Both the position numbers and the translations under genes were made by a program. A stretch of DNA of 64,000 nucleotides from UBA1479 sp038109305 (GTDB taxonomy: Bacteria; Pseudomonadota; Alphaproteobacteria; Rhodospirillales; Casp-alpha2): assembly GCA_038109305.1 (NCBI GenBank), contig JAYNIR010000007.1:1-64000 (forward strand), in the 5' to 3' direction. The notes beneath the pieces were generated by a model. That model worked only from the letters and a program-made list of their open reading frames with translations. It made no database searches and was not told the origin of the DNA. This document shows, piece by piece, positions 55,001 through 63,596 of the stretch (within the stretch, counting starts at the first letter, position 1; the number at the start of each line of letters is the position of its first letter).

Positions 55001-55507
55001 GACACGTTCCCGTGCCTCGGCCCGCAGTTCCGCCGCCGTGCGTTCGTCCATCACCGTGAAGTTGGGGGTGACTTGGGCTTCCAGCGGAAAGCGCCCCAGC
55101 AGCGATTCGCAGAACGAATGAATGGTCCGGATGTTGGGGCCGTCGGTAGTGTCCGCGACCTCGGCGAACAGACGGCGCACCCGGTCCAGGTCCCGGCGGT
55201 TCAGCGGCACGCCGGTCTGGTCCCGGTAGGCGTCGATCAGCGCGTCGTCCGTCATCACCGCCCAGTGGCCCAGGTTGCGGGCCAGACGGTTACCCATCTC
55301 CGTCGCCGCCGCCTTGGTATAGGTCAGGCACAAAATCTGCGACGGTTTCGCCCCGGCCATTAAAAGCCTGACGATGCGGTTGGTCAGCACGTGGGTCTTG
55401 CCGGTGCCGGCGCTGGCCGACACCCAGTGCGACACGGCGGGGTCCGACGCGGCGGTCTGACGTTCGTTGGCCTGGCGGCGGGTTTCGGTCATCTTCTTGT
55501 CCGCCAT
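52034..55507 (-). CDS. addA: Double-strand break repair helicase-nuclease AddA
   Basis: 1157 residues from ATG 55507, whose A overlaps the addB stop (TGATG). UvrD-like helicase: Walker A SASAGTGKTHVLTNR (about 30-44), LVDEAQDTAPDQW, FAVGDEKQSIYSFQGA, VMTVHGAKGLEAPVVFLPD and LLYVAMTRAADRLYV. The C-terminal PD-(D/E)xK nuclease has ARLDRLL and VVADFKTNR (around 1080-1095). Processes double-strand ends for RecA with AddB. Confidence 0.96.
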   Translation of the reverse strand: MADKKMTETRRQANERQTAASDPAVSHWVSASAGTGKTHVLTNRIVRLLMAGAKPSQILCLTYTKAAATEMGNRLARNLGHWAVMTDDALIDAYRDQTGVPLNRRDLDRVRRLFAEVADTTDGPNIRTIHSFCESLLGRFPLEAQVTPNFTVMDERTAAELRAEARERVLDIAAADAGGPLAAAMDHVAAQVNEDDFDKLMAALDRGRAKLARGIQTAQSIDGFARVVRERLGLGPDDDRASIIHNDGVPADDAALRRAAQALLTGSAADQGRGQAIADWIAADAPARVENFHAYADVFVTQAGGPRKTLITQGAAKSDPGAEDALLAEQQRVLDICDWLKALTVAGNTTALARLGDALNAAYRTLKEERALLDYDDLIQKVRDLLSPGSAARAGAAAWVHYKLDGGIAHVLVDEAQDTAPDQWAILKALADEFYAGEGRWEDGHGDTSRTVFAVGDEKQSIYSFQGADPRGFEAARDHFAARARAAGQLATLDRPLEMAVSFRSVPPVLDCVDRTFEDEEIRGALTPTDRAVRHLADRYRDGGVVELWPVVKPEDEDEENPWDAPLDRPGRRAPIVQVADAIAGTIRRWLDAGENLESKNRPVGPGDILILVRKRGRFMAEMVRALKARAIPVSGSDRMVLTEQLAVMDLMALGRFVLLPEDDLNLATVLKGPLFAFEDDRDLTDLCPGRRGSLWAELGHRADEQPRWRAARNRLSGLLAQADFKPPYEFYADLMGPGGARREFHRHLGPDALDPMEEFLSLAITYERTHVPSLEGFLHWVAAGRTEIKRDLEQAGGEVRVMTVHGAKGLEAPVVFLPDTCPARDGGGKTPCLLWEEDADVVYWPGRKADDTALTRALRDAVEARGADEELRLLYVAMTRAADRLYVTGWEGKTGRADGAWYDLIKDGMARAGAVEVEDICPDIPGAGLRRLSPQSGPVPARPTDIELDGAGLPDWALRPPGAEPEPPLPLTPSRPEDAPPALSPLEDDDGARFKRGLIVHALLQGLPDLRPEDRDAAAARYLARADLNLSAADQSALLSETLGVLTDPALETLFGPGGRAETPLVAVIGGRVMSARLDRLLVTEKEIVVADFKTNRPPPDSPQKVPDVYLRQMAGYRAALAALYPDRPVRAFLVWTVGAKWMELPDDLLARHAPA

Positions 55508-58500
55508 CACGCGTCCTCTCCGCCGACGGCCATCCACGCGCGGACGCGGGCCAGTTGGTCATAGGGCCCGTCATAGGTGTCGTACATGGGCTTCACGTGG
55601 GGCGGATAGGGCGTGTCTTTTTTCGCGAACAATTTCACCCGCCGGGCCAGCCCGGCCCATGCGTCGGCGGCCATTTCCCCCGCGTCCTGGCGCTTGTCCT
55701 CCCCGGCTTCGCGCCCGCCGGTCAGCCTAAGATAATTAAACGTCTCCGCCGCGCCCGCCGGCAAGGTGTCGAACCCGCCGGTCTCGGCGATCGCCGCTTC
55801 CAACGGTAGTTGCGGGGAAAATCCGACCTCGACCTGTTTCCAGCTCGGCGCCTGCCCGGTCTTGTAATCGACGATCACAAGCCCGCCGCCGGGGCCCCGG
55901 TCGATGCGGTCGGCCTTGGCGCTGACGCGGAAGCCCGATGCGGCGTCGATCGTGCGCTCGCCCCGCCGCTCCCACGCGAGCGGCCTGTACCCTTGCACTC
56001 GCCGCGCCCGTTCGTTGTCGACGAACCACCGGGCGACCCGCAAAAACCTGGGCCACCAGAACGCCATCACGCCGGGCCCGGGCGCGGCCTCGGCAAAGAC
56101 CCTGCCGCCGATGTCGATCAGCCGCGCCTCGGCGTCGGGCGGCAGGTCGCGCGGGTAGGCGTCAATGAACTGGTTGAGCGCCTCATGGATCAGCGTGCCT
56201 TTTTCCGCCGCCCCCGGATCGGCGTCGAGGGGGTCCAGCGGTTCCAACTTTAATATGTGGCGGGCATAGACGGCGTAGGGATCGCGCACCCAGGTCTCGA
56301 TCTGGGTCACGGAAAGCCCGGGTGGGCGCAGCGCAACATCCGGTTTCGGCATCGGTTTCACGGGCGGGATCAATGCGTCCGGCTTGTCGAGCGCCGCCGC
56401 CCAGGCAAGCGGCCCGCCATCCCGCGCCGGCAGGGCCCGGCGGGCTTCGCCTGGAGCGGCTGGCGGGGTCAGCAGATTTTCGATCCGCAGCAGCCAGCGG
56501 GCCGGCACCGTCGGCGCACCATCGGCCCGCCCGGCGCGGGTGATGATGATTGCCGGCGCCATCATTGCTTGAACGAAGTCGTGCGCCGTCAGGCCGACCC
56601 GCCGGTCCGGGTCCGGCAGGCCGAATTTCATCATCATCGGACGGCTCATCCACGGGCTCGGCCGGAGGGCGGGCGGCCAGACGCCCTCGTTCAAGCCGCC
56701 CAAAATCATCAAGTCCGCGTTCTGCAGCCGGGCTTCCAGCAAGCCCCATACGGCAAGCCGGGGATGCCCGCCGTGGCGCGGGCGCAAACCGCGCCCGGCC
56801 GCCAGTTCGTCGATCAGCGCCGGATAATCGCGGCCGTTGATCGCGCCTAATCCATCCGCGTGTTCCTGCACCTCGTTCATGAAGACGGCCGCCGCCTCGC
56901 CCGCGTCGCCGGCCCAAAGGCGTGCTGCGCCCGGTTCGTGATCGGTCGCTGCCATGGCTTCGGCCATGCGGATGTGGGCGCGGGCCAGATCGCGCACCGG
57001 GGCTGCGGGTGTGGCCATCAAGGTGCTGAATTCACGGCTAGCCGTTTCAAGCCGCTTGATCAAATCGTCGGTGGCGTCCCGCTCGTCCGCGTCCATATGC
57101 CGGGCGCGGGCCAGCGCCGCGGTCAATCCGCCGGTCCCGCCGGCGGGGCGAGGCCCCCGCAACATCGCAACTTCCATCCGCCGCGCCAGATGGCGAAGCC
57201 GCGCGGTCGGCAGGCCAAGCCCGGCCAGGGGATGTTTCAACAACGACAGCAGCGACACCGGCTGAAACCGGTCGCGCACCGCCTCCGCCGCCAAACGCAA
57301 GAACCCGCCGGGCGCCGTTTCGGCCAGCGGCACGCCGGCGGAATCGTCGACGTGAATATCCCAGCGCCGCAATTCGGCGCGCACCCGGCGGGCAAGCGCC
57401 CGGTCCGGCGTCACCAGCGCCGCGCGCTTGCCCGGGGTTTCCAGCGCTTCGCGCAGGCAGAGCGCGATGGCGAGCGCTTCCTCCGCCGGCGTCGGGCAAT
57501 CGATGCGCCGCACGTTTTGAAACGCTGTGTGCATGTCGCCAATGTCGGCGTCGAGCGCGCTTCCCGTCGCCGCCGCCGGGCGCAGCGCTGTCGACAGCGC
57601 CCGGAACCGCGCGGCAAGCGCCCCGTCGTCCGCCCGTTCATCGCCGCCATCCCAGTCCCGGACCTGATCGCGGGTCATGTCGAAGGTATCGAGTAGCCGC
57701 GCCAAGCCGAACTGCGGGTGCTGCGGCTCGAGCGCCCGCCATGCGTCGTCGCTCAAACCCCGGTCGAGCCCCGGTAGGATCACCGCCCCTTGCGGCAGAT
57801 GCGCGACCACATGAAGCAGATCCGCCGTCGCCGGGATCGAGCCCGTGGATCCGGCGGCGATCACCGGTGTTTCCGGCGGTTTGGCTTGCCAGGCCGCCGC
57901 CCGCCGTTCCAGCAGTATGTTGCGGCGTACCGCGCCGTCGACGGCGCCCTCGCCGGCCAGGATCGCCGGCCAGTGTTCGGTCAGGATTTTCAGAAACGTC
58001 AGCGTCACTTTCCAGTGTTCGGCGAAGTCGTCGGGGACCAGTGCCGCCAGATTGCCGAAAGTGAGCCGCTCCGTCGCCACCTGATCCAACAGCCGCGCCA
58101 ATTCGCGGGCGAGGGCGAGCGCCTGTTCCGCCGTCTCCGCCCGGCCCGGAATTTTACAGATCAACTGCGCGAGCAGAATCTGTCGGCGCATGCCGGCAAT
58201 TGCCGGCGGCAGGTCCAGCGCCGTTTCATTGAAGCCTTCTGTGTCCAGCACCAGTTCCAGTTCGTCGTCGGCGAGATCGCCCAAGGGCGTCATGTGCGGC
58301 AACAGGACCGTCCGGCCGCCAGAATGGCGAAGAAAGGCCTCGGAAAGCGCCCTGACCGCGCGCCGCGTCGGCAGCAGCACGCGCACGTCGATCAACCCGG
58401 CGGGATCGTCGGCATAACGGGTGAGCAGGCTTCGCGCCAAAACGTCGACGAAGGGACGCCCGGGCGCAATCGTGAAAACATTCGCGTTCGTCATCGACGG

Positions 58501-58527
58501 CCCATGTGTTTTGTTTTGCGCCGTCAT
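55507..58527 (-). CDS. addB: Double-strand break repair protein AddB
   Basis: 1006 residues from ATG 58527, chosen because it overlaps the murU-type stop by 4 bp (ATGA); an in-frame ATG at 58494 is an alternative. Inactive-helicase-like N-terminal half (VLLPTRRAVRALSEAFLRH) and a C-terminal nuclease with IVDYKTGQAPSWK (around 885). Motif LSVTQIETWVRDPYAVYARHIL matches alphaproteobacterial AddB. Works as the AddAB heterodimer. Confidence 0.95.
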   Translation of the reverse strand: MTAQNKTHGPSMTNANVFTIAPGRPFVDVLARSLLTRYADDPAGLIDVRVLLPTRRAVRALSEAFLRHSGGRTVLLPHMTPLGDLADDELELVLDTEGFNETALDLPPAIAGMRRQILLAQLICKIPGRAETAEQALALARELARLLDQVATERLTFGNLAALVPDDFAEHWKVTLTFLKILTEHWPAILAGEGAVDGAVRRNILLERRAAAWQAKPPETPVIAAGSTGSIPATADLLHVVAHLPQGAVILPGLDRGLSDDAWRALEPQHPQFGLARLLDTFDMTRDQVRDWDGGDERADDGALAARFRALSTALRPAAATGSALDADIGDMHTAFQNVRRIDCPTPAEEALAIALCLREALETPGKRAALVTPDRALARRVRAELRRWDIHVDDSAGVPLAETAPGGFLRLAAEAVRDRFQPVSLLSLLKHPLAGLGLPTARLRHLARRMEVAMLRGPRPAGGTGGLTAALARARHMDADERDATDDLIKRLETASREFSTLMATPAAPVRDLARAHIRMAEAMAATDHEPGAARLWAGDAGEAAAVFMNEVQEHADGLGAINGRDYPALIDELAAGRGLRPRHGGHPRLAVWGLLEARLQNADLMILGGLNEGVWPPALRPSPWMSRPMMMKFGLPDPDRRVGLTAHDFVQAMMAPAIIITRAGRADGAPTVPARWLLRIENLLTPPAAPGEARRALPARDGGPLAWAAALDKPDALIPPVKPMPKPDVALRPPGLSVTQIETWVRDPYAVYARHILKLEPLDPLDADPGAAEKGTLIHEALNQFIDAYPRDLPPDAEARLIDIGGRVFAEAAPGPGVMAFWWPRFLRVARWFVDNERARRVQGYRPLAWERRGERTIDAASGFRVSAKADRIDRGPGGGLVIVDYKTGQAPSWKQVEVGFSPQLPLEAAIAETGGFDTLPAGAAETFNYLRLTGGREAGEDKRQDAGEMAADAWAGLARRVKLFAKKDTPYPPHVKPMYDTYDGPYDQLARVRAWMAVGGEDA

Positions 58528-59297
58528 CGACGGCGCTGGCCGGCGAACCGCTCGGACATATAGTCTTCGGTAACCGAAAGGGCGTCCGGCGTGCCCACGT
58601 GGAACCACTCGCCGTCATGCACAACGCCGTAAAGGCGGTCGTTTTCAATCGCCCGGTCGTACAGCACGTTCAAGGAAAACGCCTCGTCGGGCGTGTCCGC
58701 AAAAAGGCGCGGGTGCAAAATCTGCACGCCGGTGAACAGCCAGGGCGCAATTTCCATTTCCGGGCGGCGGGACAGTTTGCCGTCGGGCTCGGCGCAGAAA
58801 TCGCCGCGCCCTTCGTAGCCAAACGCCTCGACCGTCGAATGCAGCAGCAACAGCGCATCCATGGCGTCGTCGCGCCATTCTTCGGCCAGCCGGGGCAGGA
58901 TCGGGCGCGGCCCGTTCAGCAGCAACGCGTCGGTATTGGTGACGAAGAACGGCGCGTCGCCAAAATACGACAACGCATTCTTGACACCGCCGCCGGTTTC
59001 CAGCCGTTCCGGCTCGCGCACAAAAACCAGTTTCGGCGCGGTGCGGTCTTTCAGATGCGTTTCGATTTGGTCGGCCAGATGGAACAGGTTGACCACCGCC
59101 GTTTCGATGCCCGTTTCCCCAAGCCGGTCGAGTATGTGGTCGATCAGCGCCCGGCCCGCCACAGGCACCAGCGGCTTCGGCAGCGTATCGGTGATGGGGC
59201 GCATGCGGGTGCCGAGCCCCGCCGCCAGCACCATGGCCATCTTCGGGGCGACGCCCGATTGATTTTGCGTCGAAGGATCCGGGCCGGCGGCGCTCAC
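58524..59297 (-). CDS. murU: Nucleotidyltransferase, probable N-acetylmuramate 1-phosphate uridylyltransferase (MurU)
   Basis: 257 residues from GTG 59297, overlapping the upstream stop (GTGA). The sugar-nucleotide transferase signature MVLAAGLGTRMRPITDTLPKP and FFVTNTDALLL are clear. Pairing with the AmgK-like kinase supports the MurU role in the MurNAc/UDP-MurNAc recycling route described in Pseudomonas. A mannose-1-phosphate guanylyltransferase-like function is the alternative from sequence alone. Confidence 0.82.
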   Translation of the reverse strand: MSAAGPDPSTQNQSGVAPKMAMVLAAGLGTRMRPITDTLPKPLVPVAGRALIDHILDRLGETGIETAVVNLFHLADQIETHLKDRTAPKLVFVREPERLETGGGVKNALSYFGDAPFFVTNTDALLLNGPRPILPRLAEEWRDDAMDALLLLHSTVEAFGYEGRGDFCAEPDGKLSRRPEMEIAPWLFTGVQILHPRLFADTPDEAFSLNVLYDRAIENDRLYGVVHDGEWFHVGTPDALSVTEDYMSERFAGQRRR

Positions 59298-60319
59298 GCC
59301 GCGGCCTCCGGCTGTTCCGGCGGCGGGATGACGCGGCGGGCCTTGGGGATGGCCTTGTCGACCCACGCTTTGACGTCGGCCAGTATGGGATGCGCCAGCG
59401 CGTGTTCGAGCAATCCCCACACATGCGGGATGTGTTTCAGGTACTGCGGTTTTCCGTCCCGGTGGCTCAGCCGCGTGAAGATGCCGATCACCTTGGCGTG
59501 GCGCTGCGCGCCCAAAATGGCGTAGGACGCGCCCAACGCCTCGCGGTCCAGATCGGGGAACGCCGCCAGGTATCGCGCCAGCATTTGCGCGGTGACCACC
59601 GGGTCGACGACGAGCCGCGCATCCTCCAGCAGCGACATCAGGTCGTACACCGGCGATCCGGAAACCGCGTCCTGAAAATCCAACAGCCCGCAGCGGCGGA
59701 TGCCGTCGCGATCGGGCAGCCAAATCAGGTTATCGACGTGATAATCGCGGAGCACCAAAGTCTTCGGCTGCGCCAGCACCCGGCGAAGCGGCTCGCACCA
59801 CACGCGGCGGTAGGCGTTGCGCACCTCGTCGTCGGGTTCCGCTCCGGTGACGGCGGGCAGGTACCAGTCGATCAGCAGCGATGCCTCATCCGTCAGCCGC
59901 CGTTCGTCATAGGGCGGCAGCGCCGCCGGCACGGCGGTTTCCGGCGGCCGGTCGTGAATGTGGATCAGCACGTCGACCGCGACGGCGTACAGTTTTTCCG
60001 CATCCACCCTGCCGCCGTCAAGCATCCGGGTGTAGGTGCTGTCGCCCAAATCTTCCAGCAACAAAAGCCCGGCGGCGGCATCCTCGGCATAAATCTGCGG
60101 CGCGCTCAGCCCCATCTTGATCAAATGCCTAGCGACGGTGACGAAGGGCCGCACATCTTCCTTGGGCGGCGGCGCGTTCATCAGCACGGCGCGGCGGTCG
60201 CCGTCGGTCAAACGGATATAGGACCGGAACGACGCATCATCGGCCAAGGGCGCGCGCGCCGCGCCGGCCCAGCCGTGGCGGTCGAGGAAGGCGTCAATCA
60301 GGGCGGCGCGTTTAGGCAT
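59294..60319 (-). CDS. amgK: Aminoglycoside-phosphotransferase-fold kinase, probable AmgK (MurNAc/GlcNAc anomeric kinase)
   Basis: 341 residues from ATG 60319 (MPKRAALIDAFL); ATG 60331 is in frame and both lie within the end of tsaE. APH-type motifs: LRDYHVDNLIWL with the catalytic Asp and LLDFQDAVSGSPVYDL with the metal Asp. It phosphorylates C1 of MurNAc/GlcNAc, feeding MurU next door, so cell-wall sugars bypass de novo synthesis. Substrate inferred from the gene pair. Confidence 0.85.
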   Translation of the reverse strand: MPKRAALIDAFLDRHGWAGAARAPLADDASFRSYIRLTDGDRRAVLMNAPPPKEDVRPFVTVARHLIKMGLSAPQIYAEDAAAGLLLLEDLGDSTYTRMLDGGRVDAEKLYAVAVDVLIHIHDRPPETAVPAALPPYDERRLTDEASLLIDWYLPAVTGAEPDDEVRNAYRRVWCEPLRRVLAQPKTLVLRDYHVDNLIWLPDRDGIRRCGLLDFQDAVSGSPVYDLMSLLEDARLVVDPVVTAQMLARYLAAFPDLDREALGASYAILGAQRHAKVIGIFTRLSHRDGKPQYLKHIPHVWGLLEHALAHPILADVKAWVDKAIPKARRVIPPPEQPEAAA

Positions 60320-60821
60320 CGATACCGGCATCCTTCAGGCGGGGCCCCCACCCGGCGCCGGAAACGGTTGCGATGCGCTCGTCCGCCGACTTGCCGGGGG
60401 CAAGCCGCACGTCCAAGCGCCCGGCCGGCAGATAGGGCCCCAGCCGGTCCGGCCATTCGATCAGGGATATGCCGTCGGCGAAGGCGTCTTCGATGCCCAG
60501 CTCAAAAGCGTCTTCCGGGTCTTTCAGGCGGTAAAGGTCGAAGTGACACACGGTCGCATCCCGCCCGTCATAGGGCTGGACCAGGGTGAAGGTCGGGCTC
60601 GGCACGTCTTCGTCCGTGCCGCAATAATCCCGGATAAAGCCCCGTGCGATCACCGTCTTGCCCATGCCGAGATCGCCCCAAAGCGCGACGACGTCGCCCG
60701 GACGGCAAATCCCAGCAAGCCGCCGGCCCAGCGCCAAGCCCGCGTCTTCGCCCCGGAGGGTTAAAACCGCCACTGCCCGTTTGCCGGATGCGTCTTCGGA
60801 TGGTTTGGTCATGGCCGTCAT
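60312..60821 (-). CDS. tsaE: tRNA threonylcarbamoyladenosine biosynthesis ATPase TsaE
   Basis: 169 residues from ATG 60821 (MTAMTKPSED); ATG 60812 is also possible. P-loop GDLGMGKTVIARGFIR (about 52-67) and SPTFTLVQPYDG, HFDLYRL and ISLIEWPDRLG are TsaE signatures. It drives t6A37 formation with TsaB/TsaD. First gene of the overlapping tsaE-amgK-murU-addB-addA chain. Confidence 0.95.
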   Translation of the reverse strand: MTAMTKPSEDASGKRAVAVLTLRGEDAGLALGRRLAGICRPGDVVALWGDLGMGKTVIARGFIRDYCGTDEDVPSPTFTLVQPYDGRDATVCHFDLYRLKDPEDAFELGIEDAFADGISLIEWPDRLGPYLPAGRLDVRLAPGKSADERIATVSGAGWGPRLKDAGIDA

Positions 60822-60942
60822 CGCCGTTCTTTTAACGAACTTCCCGTATCGGGGACAAGGCTTGACCTTGTCTTTCCGGGCAGCCATGTAAGAAGCCCGT
60901 ATTGATCGGCCATTAACCGGCCATGAAAAGGAGCCTTCCCGC

Positions 60943-61992
60943 GTGACGCCCGGCGACGCATCCCTGCCCGTAAAAACCGACGCAGTCATCATCGGCGCCG
61001 GGCCGGTCGGCCTGTTTGCCGTGTTCGAATGTGGCATGCTGGGGCTTAAATGCCACGTCGTCGATGCGCTGGAAAGCGTGGGCGGGCAGTTGTCGGCGCT
61101 GTACCCGGAAAAGCCGATTTACGATATTCCGGGCTATCCCCGGATCGACGCCCAGGATCTAGTCAAAAAGCTGGAAGAACAGGCGGCCCCCTTCGCCCCC
61201 GTGTTTCATTTGAGCCAGCAAGTGACCGGCCTTGCCCAGCAATCCGGCGGTTGGCGGGTAACGACGGATGCGGGCGCGGTCATCGACGCCGCCGCCGTCA
61301 TCATCGCTGCAGGCGTCGGCGCCTTCGGACCGAACCGGCCGCCGCTCGACGGCATTGAAGACTACGAAGGCCAGGGAGCGGGACAAGGCGTCAACTATCT
61401 GGTCAGCCGGGTGGATGATTATAAAGACAAGCGCATCGTCATCGCCGGCGGCGGCGACAGCGCCGTCGATTGGGCGTTGGCGCTGGCGGATCATGCAAAA
61501 AGTCTCGCCGTCGTCCACCGCCGCGCCAAGTTCCGGGCGGCGCCCGAAAGCGTGCGCCGGATGCAAGACCTTGCCAAGGCCGGCGCGGTCGACATGGTGG
61601 TGCCGTATCAATTGGCGGCGCTTGAGGGCGCGGGCGGCACCCTCGCCGCCGTCGTCGTCAGCGATCTGGGCGGCAATGAAAAACGCCTCCCGGCGGATGT
61701 GCTGCTACCGTTTTACGGGCTAAGCCAGAATTTGGGCCCCATCGCCGATTGGGGGCTCGACCTCGCGAAAGACCTGATCCAGGTCGACGCGGGCACCATG
61801 GGTGCGGGCAAACCGGGGCTGTTCGCCGTCGGCGACATCGTGACCTACCCCGGAAAACTGAAACTCATCCTGACCGGCTTCGCCGAAGCGGCGCTGGCCG
61901 CCCATGGCGCCCACGCCGTCGCGCGGCCCGGCGAAATCCTGCATTTCGAATATTCGACGACCAAGGGCGTCCCCGGTGGCGACGGAAAATAA
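60943..61992 (+). CDS. Ferredoxin/flavodoxin-NADP+ reductase, thioredoxin-reductase-like type
   Basis: 349 residues from GTG 60943, with AAAAGGAG upstream. FAD site VIIGAGPVGLFAVFECG (about 15-31), NADP site IVIAGGGDSAVDWALALA and the FAD-binding FAVGDIVTYPGKLKLI. It lacks a redox CxxC, so it fits the FNR type (YumC-like) rather than thioredoxin reductase. Divergent from tsaE. Confidence 0.9.
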   Translation: MTPGDASLPVKTDAVIIGAGPVGLFAVFECGMLGLKCHVVDALESVGGQLSALYPEKPIYDIPGYPRIDAQDLVKKLEEQAAPFAPVFHLSQQVTGLAQQSGGWRVTTDAGAVIDAAAVIIAAGVGAFGPNRPPLDGIEDYEGQGAGQGVNYLVSRVDDYKDKRIVIAGGGDSAVDWALALADHAKSLAVVHRRAKFRAAPESVRRMQDLAKAGAVDMVVPYQLAALEGAGGTLAAVVVSDLGGNEKRLPADVLLPFYGLSQNLGPIADWGLDLAKDLIQVDAGTMGAGKPGLFAVGDIVTYPGKLKLILTGFAEAALAAHGAHAVARPGEILHFEYSTTKGVPGGDGK

Positions 61993-62415
61993 ACATAAAG
62001 TCTGTGTCATCACCGGCGCGGCCCGCGGCATCGGGCTCGCCGTGGCGCGCAGATTTCTGGCCGAAGGGTGGCGCGTCGCGCTGGTCGATATTGACGGCGA
62101 GGGACAGGCCCGTGCGGCGGCGCGATCGTCAACATCGGCTCCATCTCGGGCTCTCGCGCGTCGACCCTTCGCGTCGCTTACGGCACGACCACGGCGGCGC
62201 TGACGCATCTGACTAAACAGCAAGCGGCGGAACTGGGGGAACAGGGCATCCACGTCAACCTAGTGGCGCCGGGCCCGGTCTACACGGCCATGGCGAAACA
62301 AGTGCACACGCCGGACATCCGCGCCGATTATCACGACGCTATCCCGTTGAACCGCTATGGGCTTTAGGAAGAAATCGCCGCCATGATTTATTTTCTCTGC
62401 GGTCCCGAGGCGGAT
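61976..62415 (+). pseudogene. Short-chain dehydrogenase remnant with internal deletion
   Basis: Starts at GTG 61976, overlapping the end of the reductase: HKVCVITGAARGIGLAVARRFLAEGWRVALVDIDGEG. The sequence then jumps at about 62115 to another frame carrying IVNIGSISGSRAS, AYGTTTAALTHLTKQQAAELGEQGIHVNLVAPGPVYT, so roughly 80 central residues are gone. The catalytic YxxxK is YGTTT (Lys to Thr). A TAG at 62365-62367 interrupts NRYGL-EEIAAMIYFLCGPEAD. Clearly nonfunctional. Confidence 0.88.
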
Positions 62416-62422
62416 TGCCGCC

Positions 62423-63043
62423 GTGATCGGCCTCTGCCTCGTTGCCTGGGCGTTCGCGGCGGCGCGGGCTGCGCCGCCCGATCCGCCTTACGTTGTCCGC
62501 CCCTGCCTGGAATGTCACAGCGTGAACACAATGAAGAAAAAGACCGAGGTGCCGTCTCTGGTTGGTCAGGACGATGGCTACCTGCGCCATCAGATCAAGG
62601 CCTTCAACGCGGCGGACAATGCGCCGGCCCGCAGCCCGCGCCTTGTCCGCCGCCACCCGGTGATGACCGAACAGGCGAAGGAGGTTTCCGTCGAAGACGC
62701 CTTCCGCATCGCCCGCTGGTTTTACCGTCAGGCCTGCTTTCCCGCTCGCGCGCTGGAGCAACCCCGCTTCCTTTTGGGCCCGCCGCCCGCCTTCGTCATG
62801 CGGTGTTTTCTCTGTTACGGTCCCGGCGGCAAAACGACCCATGCATTGGTCCCGTCGCTTGCCGGGCAGCGGGCCCGCCATCTCGCCTGCCAGTTGCTTG
62901 CGTTTTGCGATGCGTTGATCGACGGTCTGGCGCGCGACGGGCGGTACCGGTCGCACCGGATGATGAACCGCCAAGGTACCCATTTGACCAATGCGGAAAT
63001 CGCCCAATTGGCGGATTATTTTTCGCGGCTCGATCGCCGGTGA
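62423..63043 (+). CDS. Cytochrome c4-like exported protein with one haem motif lost
   Basis: 206 residues from GTG 62423. A signal peptide (IGLCLVAWAFAAARAA) leads to PPYVVRPCLECHSVN, with the first CxxCH at 28-32, then PSLVGQDDGYLRHQIKAF as in cytochrome c4. The second domain repeats the layout (PSLAGQRARHLACQLLAF), but its haem motif is CFLCY (128-132), Tyr132 replacing His (codon TAC at 62816-62818). Either monohaem, or a gene beginning to decay. It follows the SDR remnant. Confidence 0.75.
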   Translation: MIGLCLVAWAFAAARAAPPDPPYVVRPCLECHSVNTMKKKTEVPSLVGQDDGYLRHQIKAFNAADNAPARSPRLVRRHPVMTEQAKEVSVEDAFRIARWFYRQACFPARALEQPRFLLGPPPAFVMRCFLCYGPGGKTTHALVPSLAGQRARHLACQLLAFCDALIDGLARDGRYRSHRMMNRQGTHLTNAEIAQLADYFSRLDRR

Positions 63044-63122
63044 ATTCACATAGCGGATCAGGCCTTAATTAGAGGAGAGGGCGGCAATCGTTCGGAACGA
63101 AATTCGACGCGCAGTCGAGAAG

Positions 63123-63458
63123 TTAGTTCATCGGATGCCGATAAACCAAACGGCCTTCGTCGTCGAAGTGGAAGAAGTCCGGCAGGTCCGGATGGTCGAT
63201 CAGCTCGTCCGTTTCTTCCAGTTCCAGGTTCTGTTCCGACACGTACGCCACATAGGGCGACTTGTCGTGGCTTTCGGCCAGCAGGTGATAGAACGGCTGG
63301 TCCTTGCGCGGCCGCACCTCGGCCGGGATGCTTTCATACCATTCGTCGGTGTTGTTGAATTCCGGGTCGATGTCGAACACCACGCCTCGGAACCCGTAGA
63401 CCCGGTGACGGACGAACTCGCCCAAGGGGAATTTCGCAACTGACTTGTTCATGGTCAT
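63123..63458 (-). CDS. hspQ: Heat shock protein HspQ
   Basis: 111 residues from ATG 63458; ATG 63452 gives MNKSVAKFPLGEFVRHR. GVVFDIDPEFNNTDEWYESIPAEVRPRKDQPFYHLLAE is the HspQ/YccV core. In E. coli it is a hemimethylated-DNA-binding/Lon-specificity factor. Monocistronic. Confidence 0.93.
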   Translation of the reverse strand: MTMNKSVAKFPLGEFVRHRVYGFRGVVFDIDPEFNNTDEWYESIPAEVRPRKDQPFYHLLAESHDKSPYVAYVSEQNLELEETDELIDHPDLPDFFHFDDEGRLVYRHPMN

Positions 63459-63551
63459 GGACGGACGGAACCCTTTGTTTGCTGCCATGTGTGCGATGCA
63501 CAACATGAATATAGGCCTAAGTTTGAAATGTTTAAAGGGGGCTGAATCCGG

Positions 63552-63568
63552 CGGGCCTTTTCGGCCCG
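63552..63568. other. GC hairpin between the PAS gene and hspQ
   Basis: CGGGCC (63552-63557) and GGCCCG (63563-63568) with a 5-nt loop, 29 bp beyond the stop of the leftward PAS gene. There is no T-run after it on the minus strand, so it is only a possible terminator. Confidence 0.35.
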
Positions 63569-63596
63569 AAAGAACCGGAGGTGCCGGGCCCGGTGG

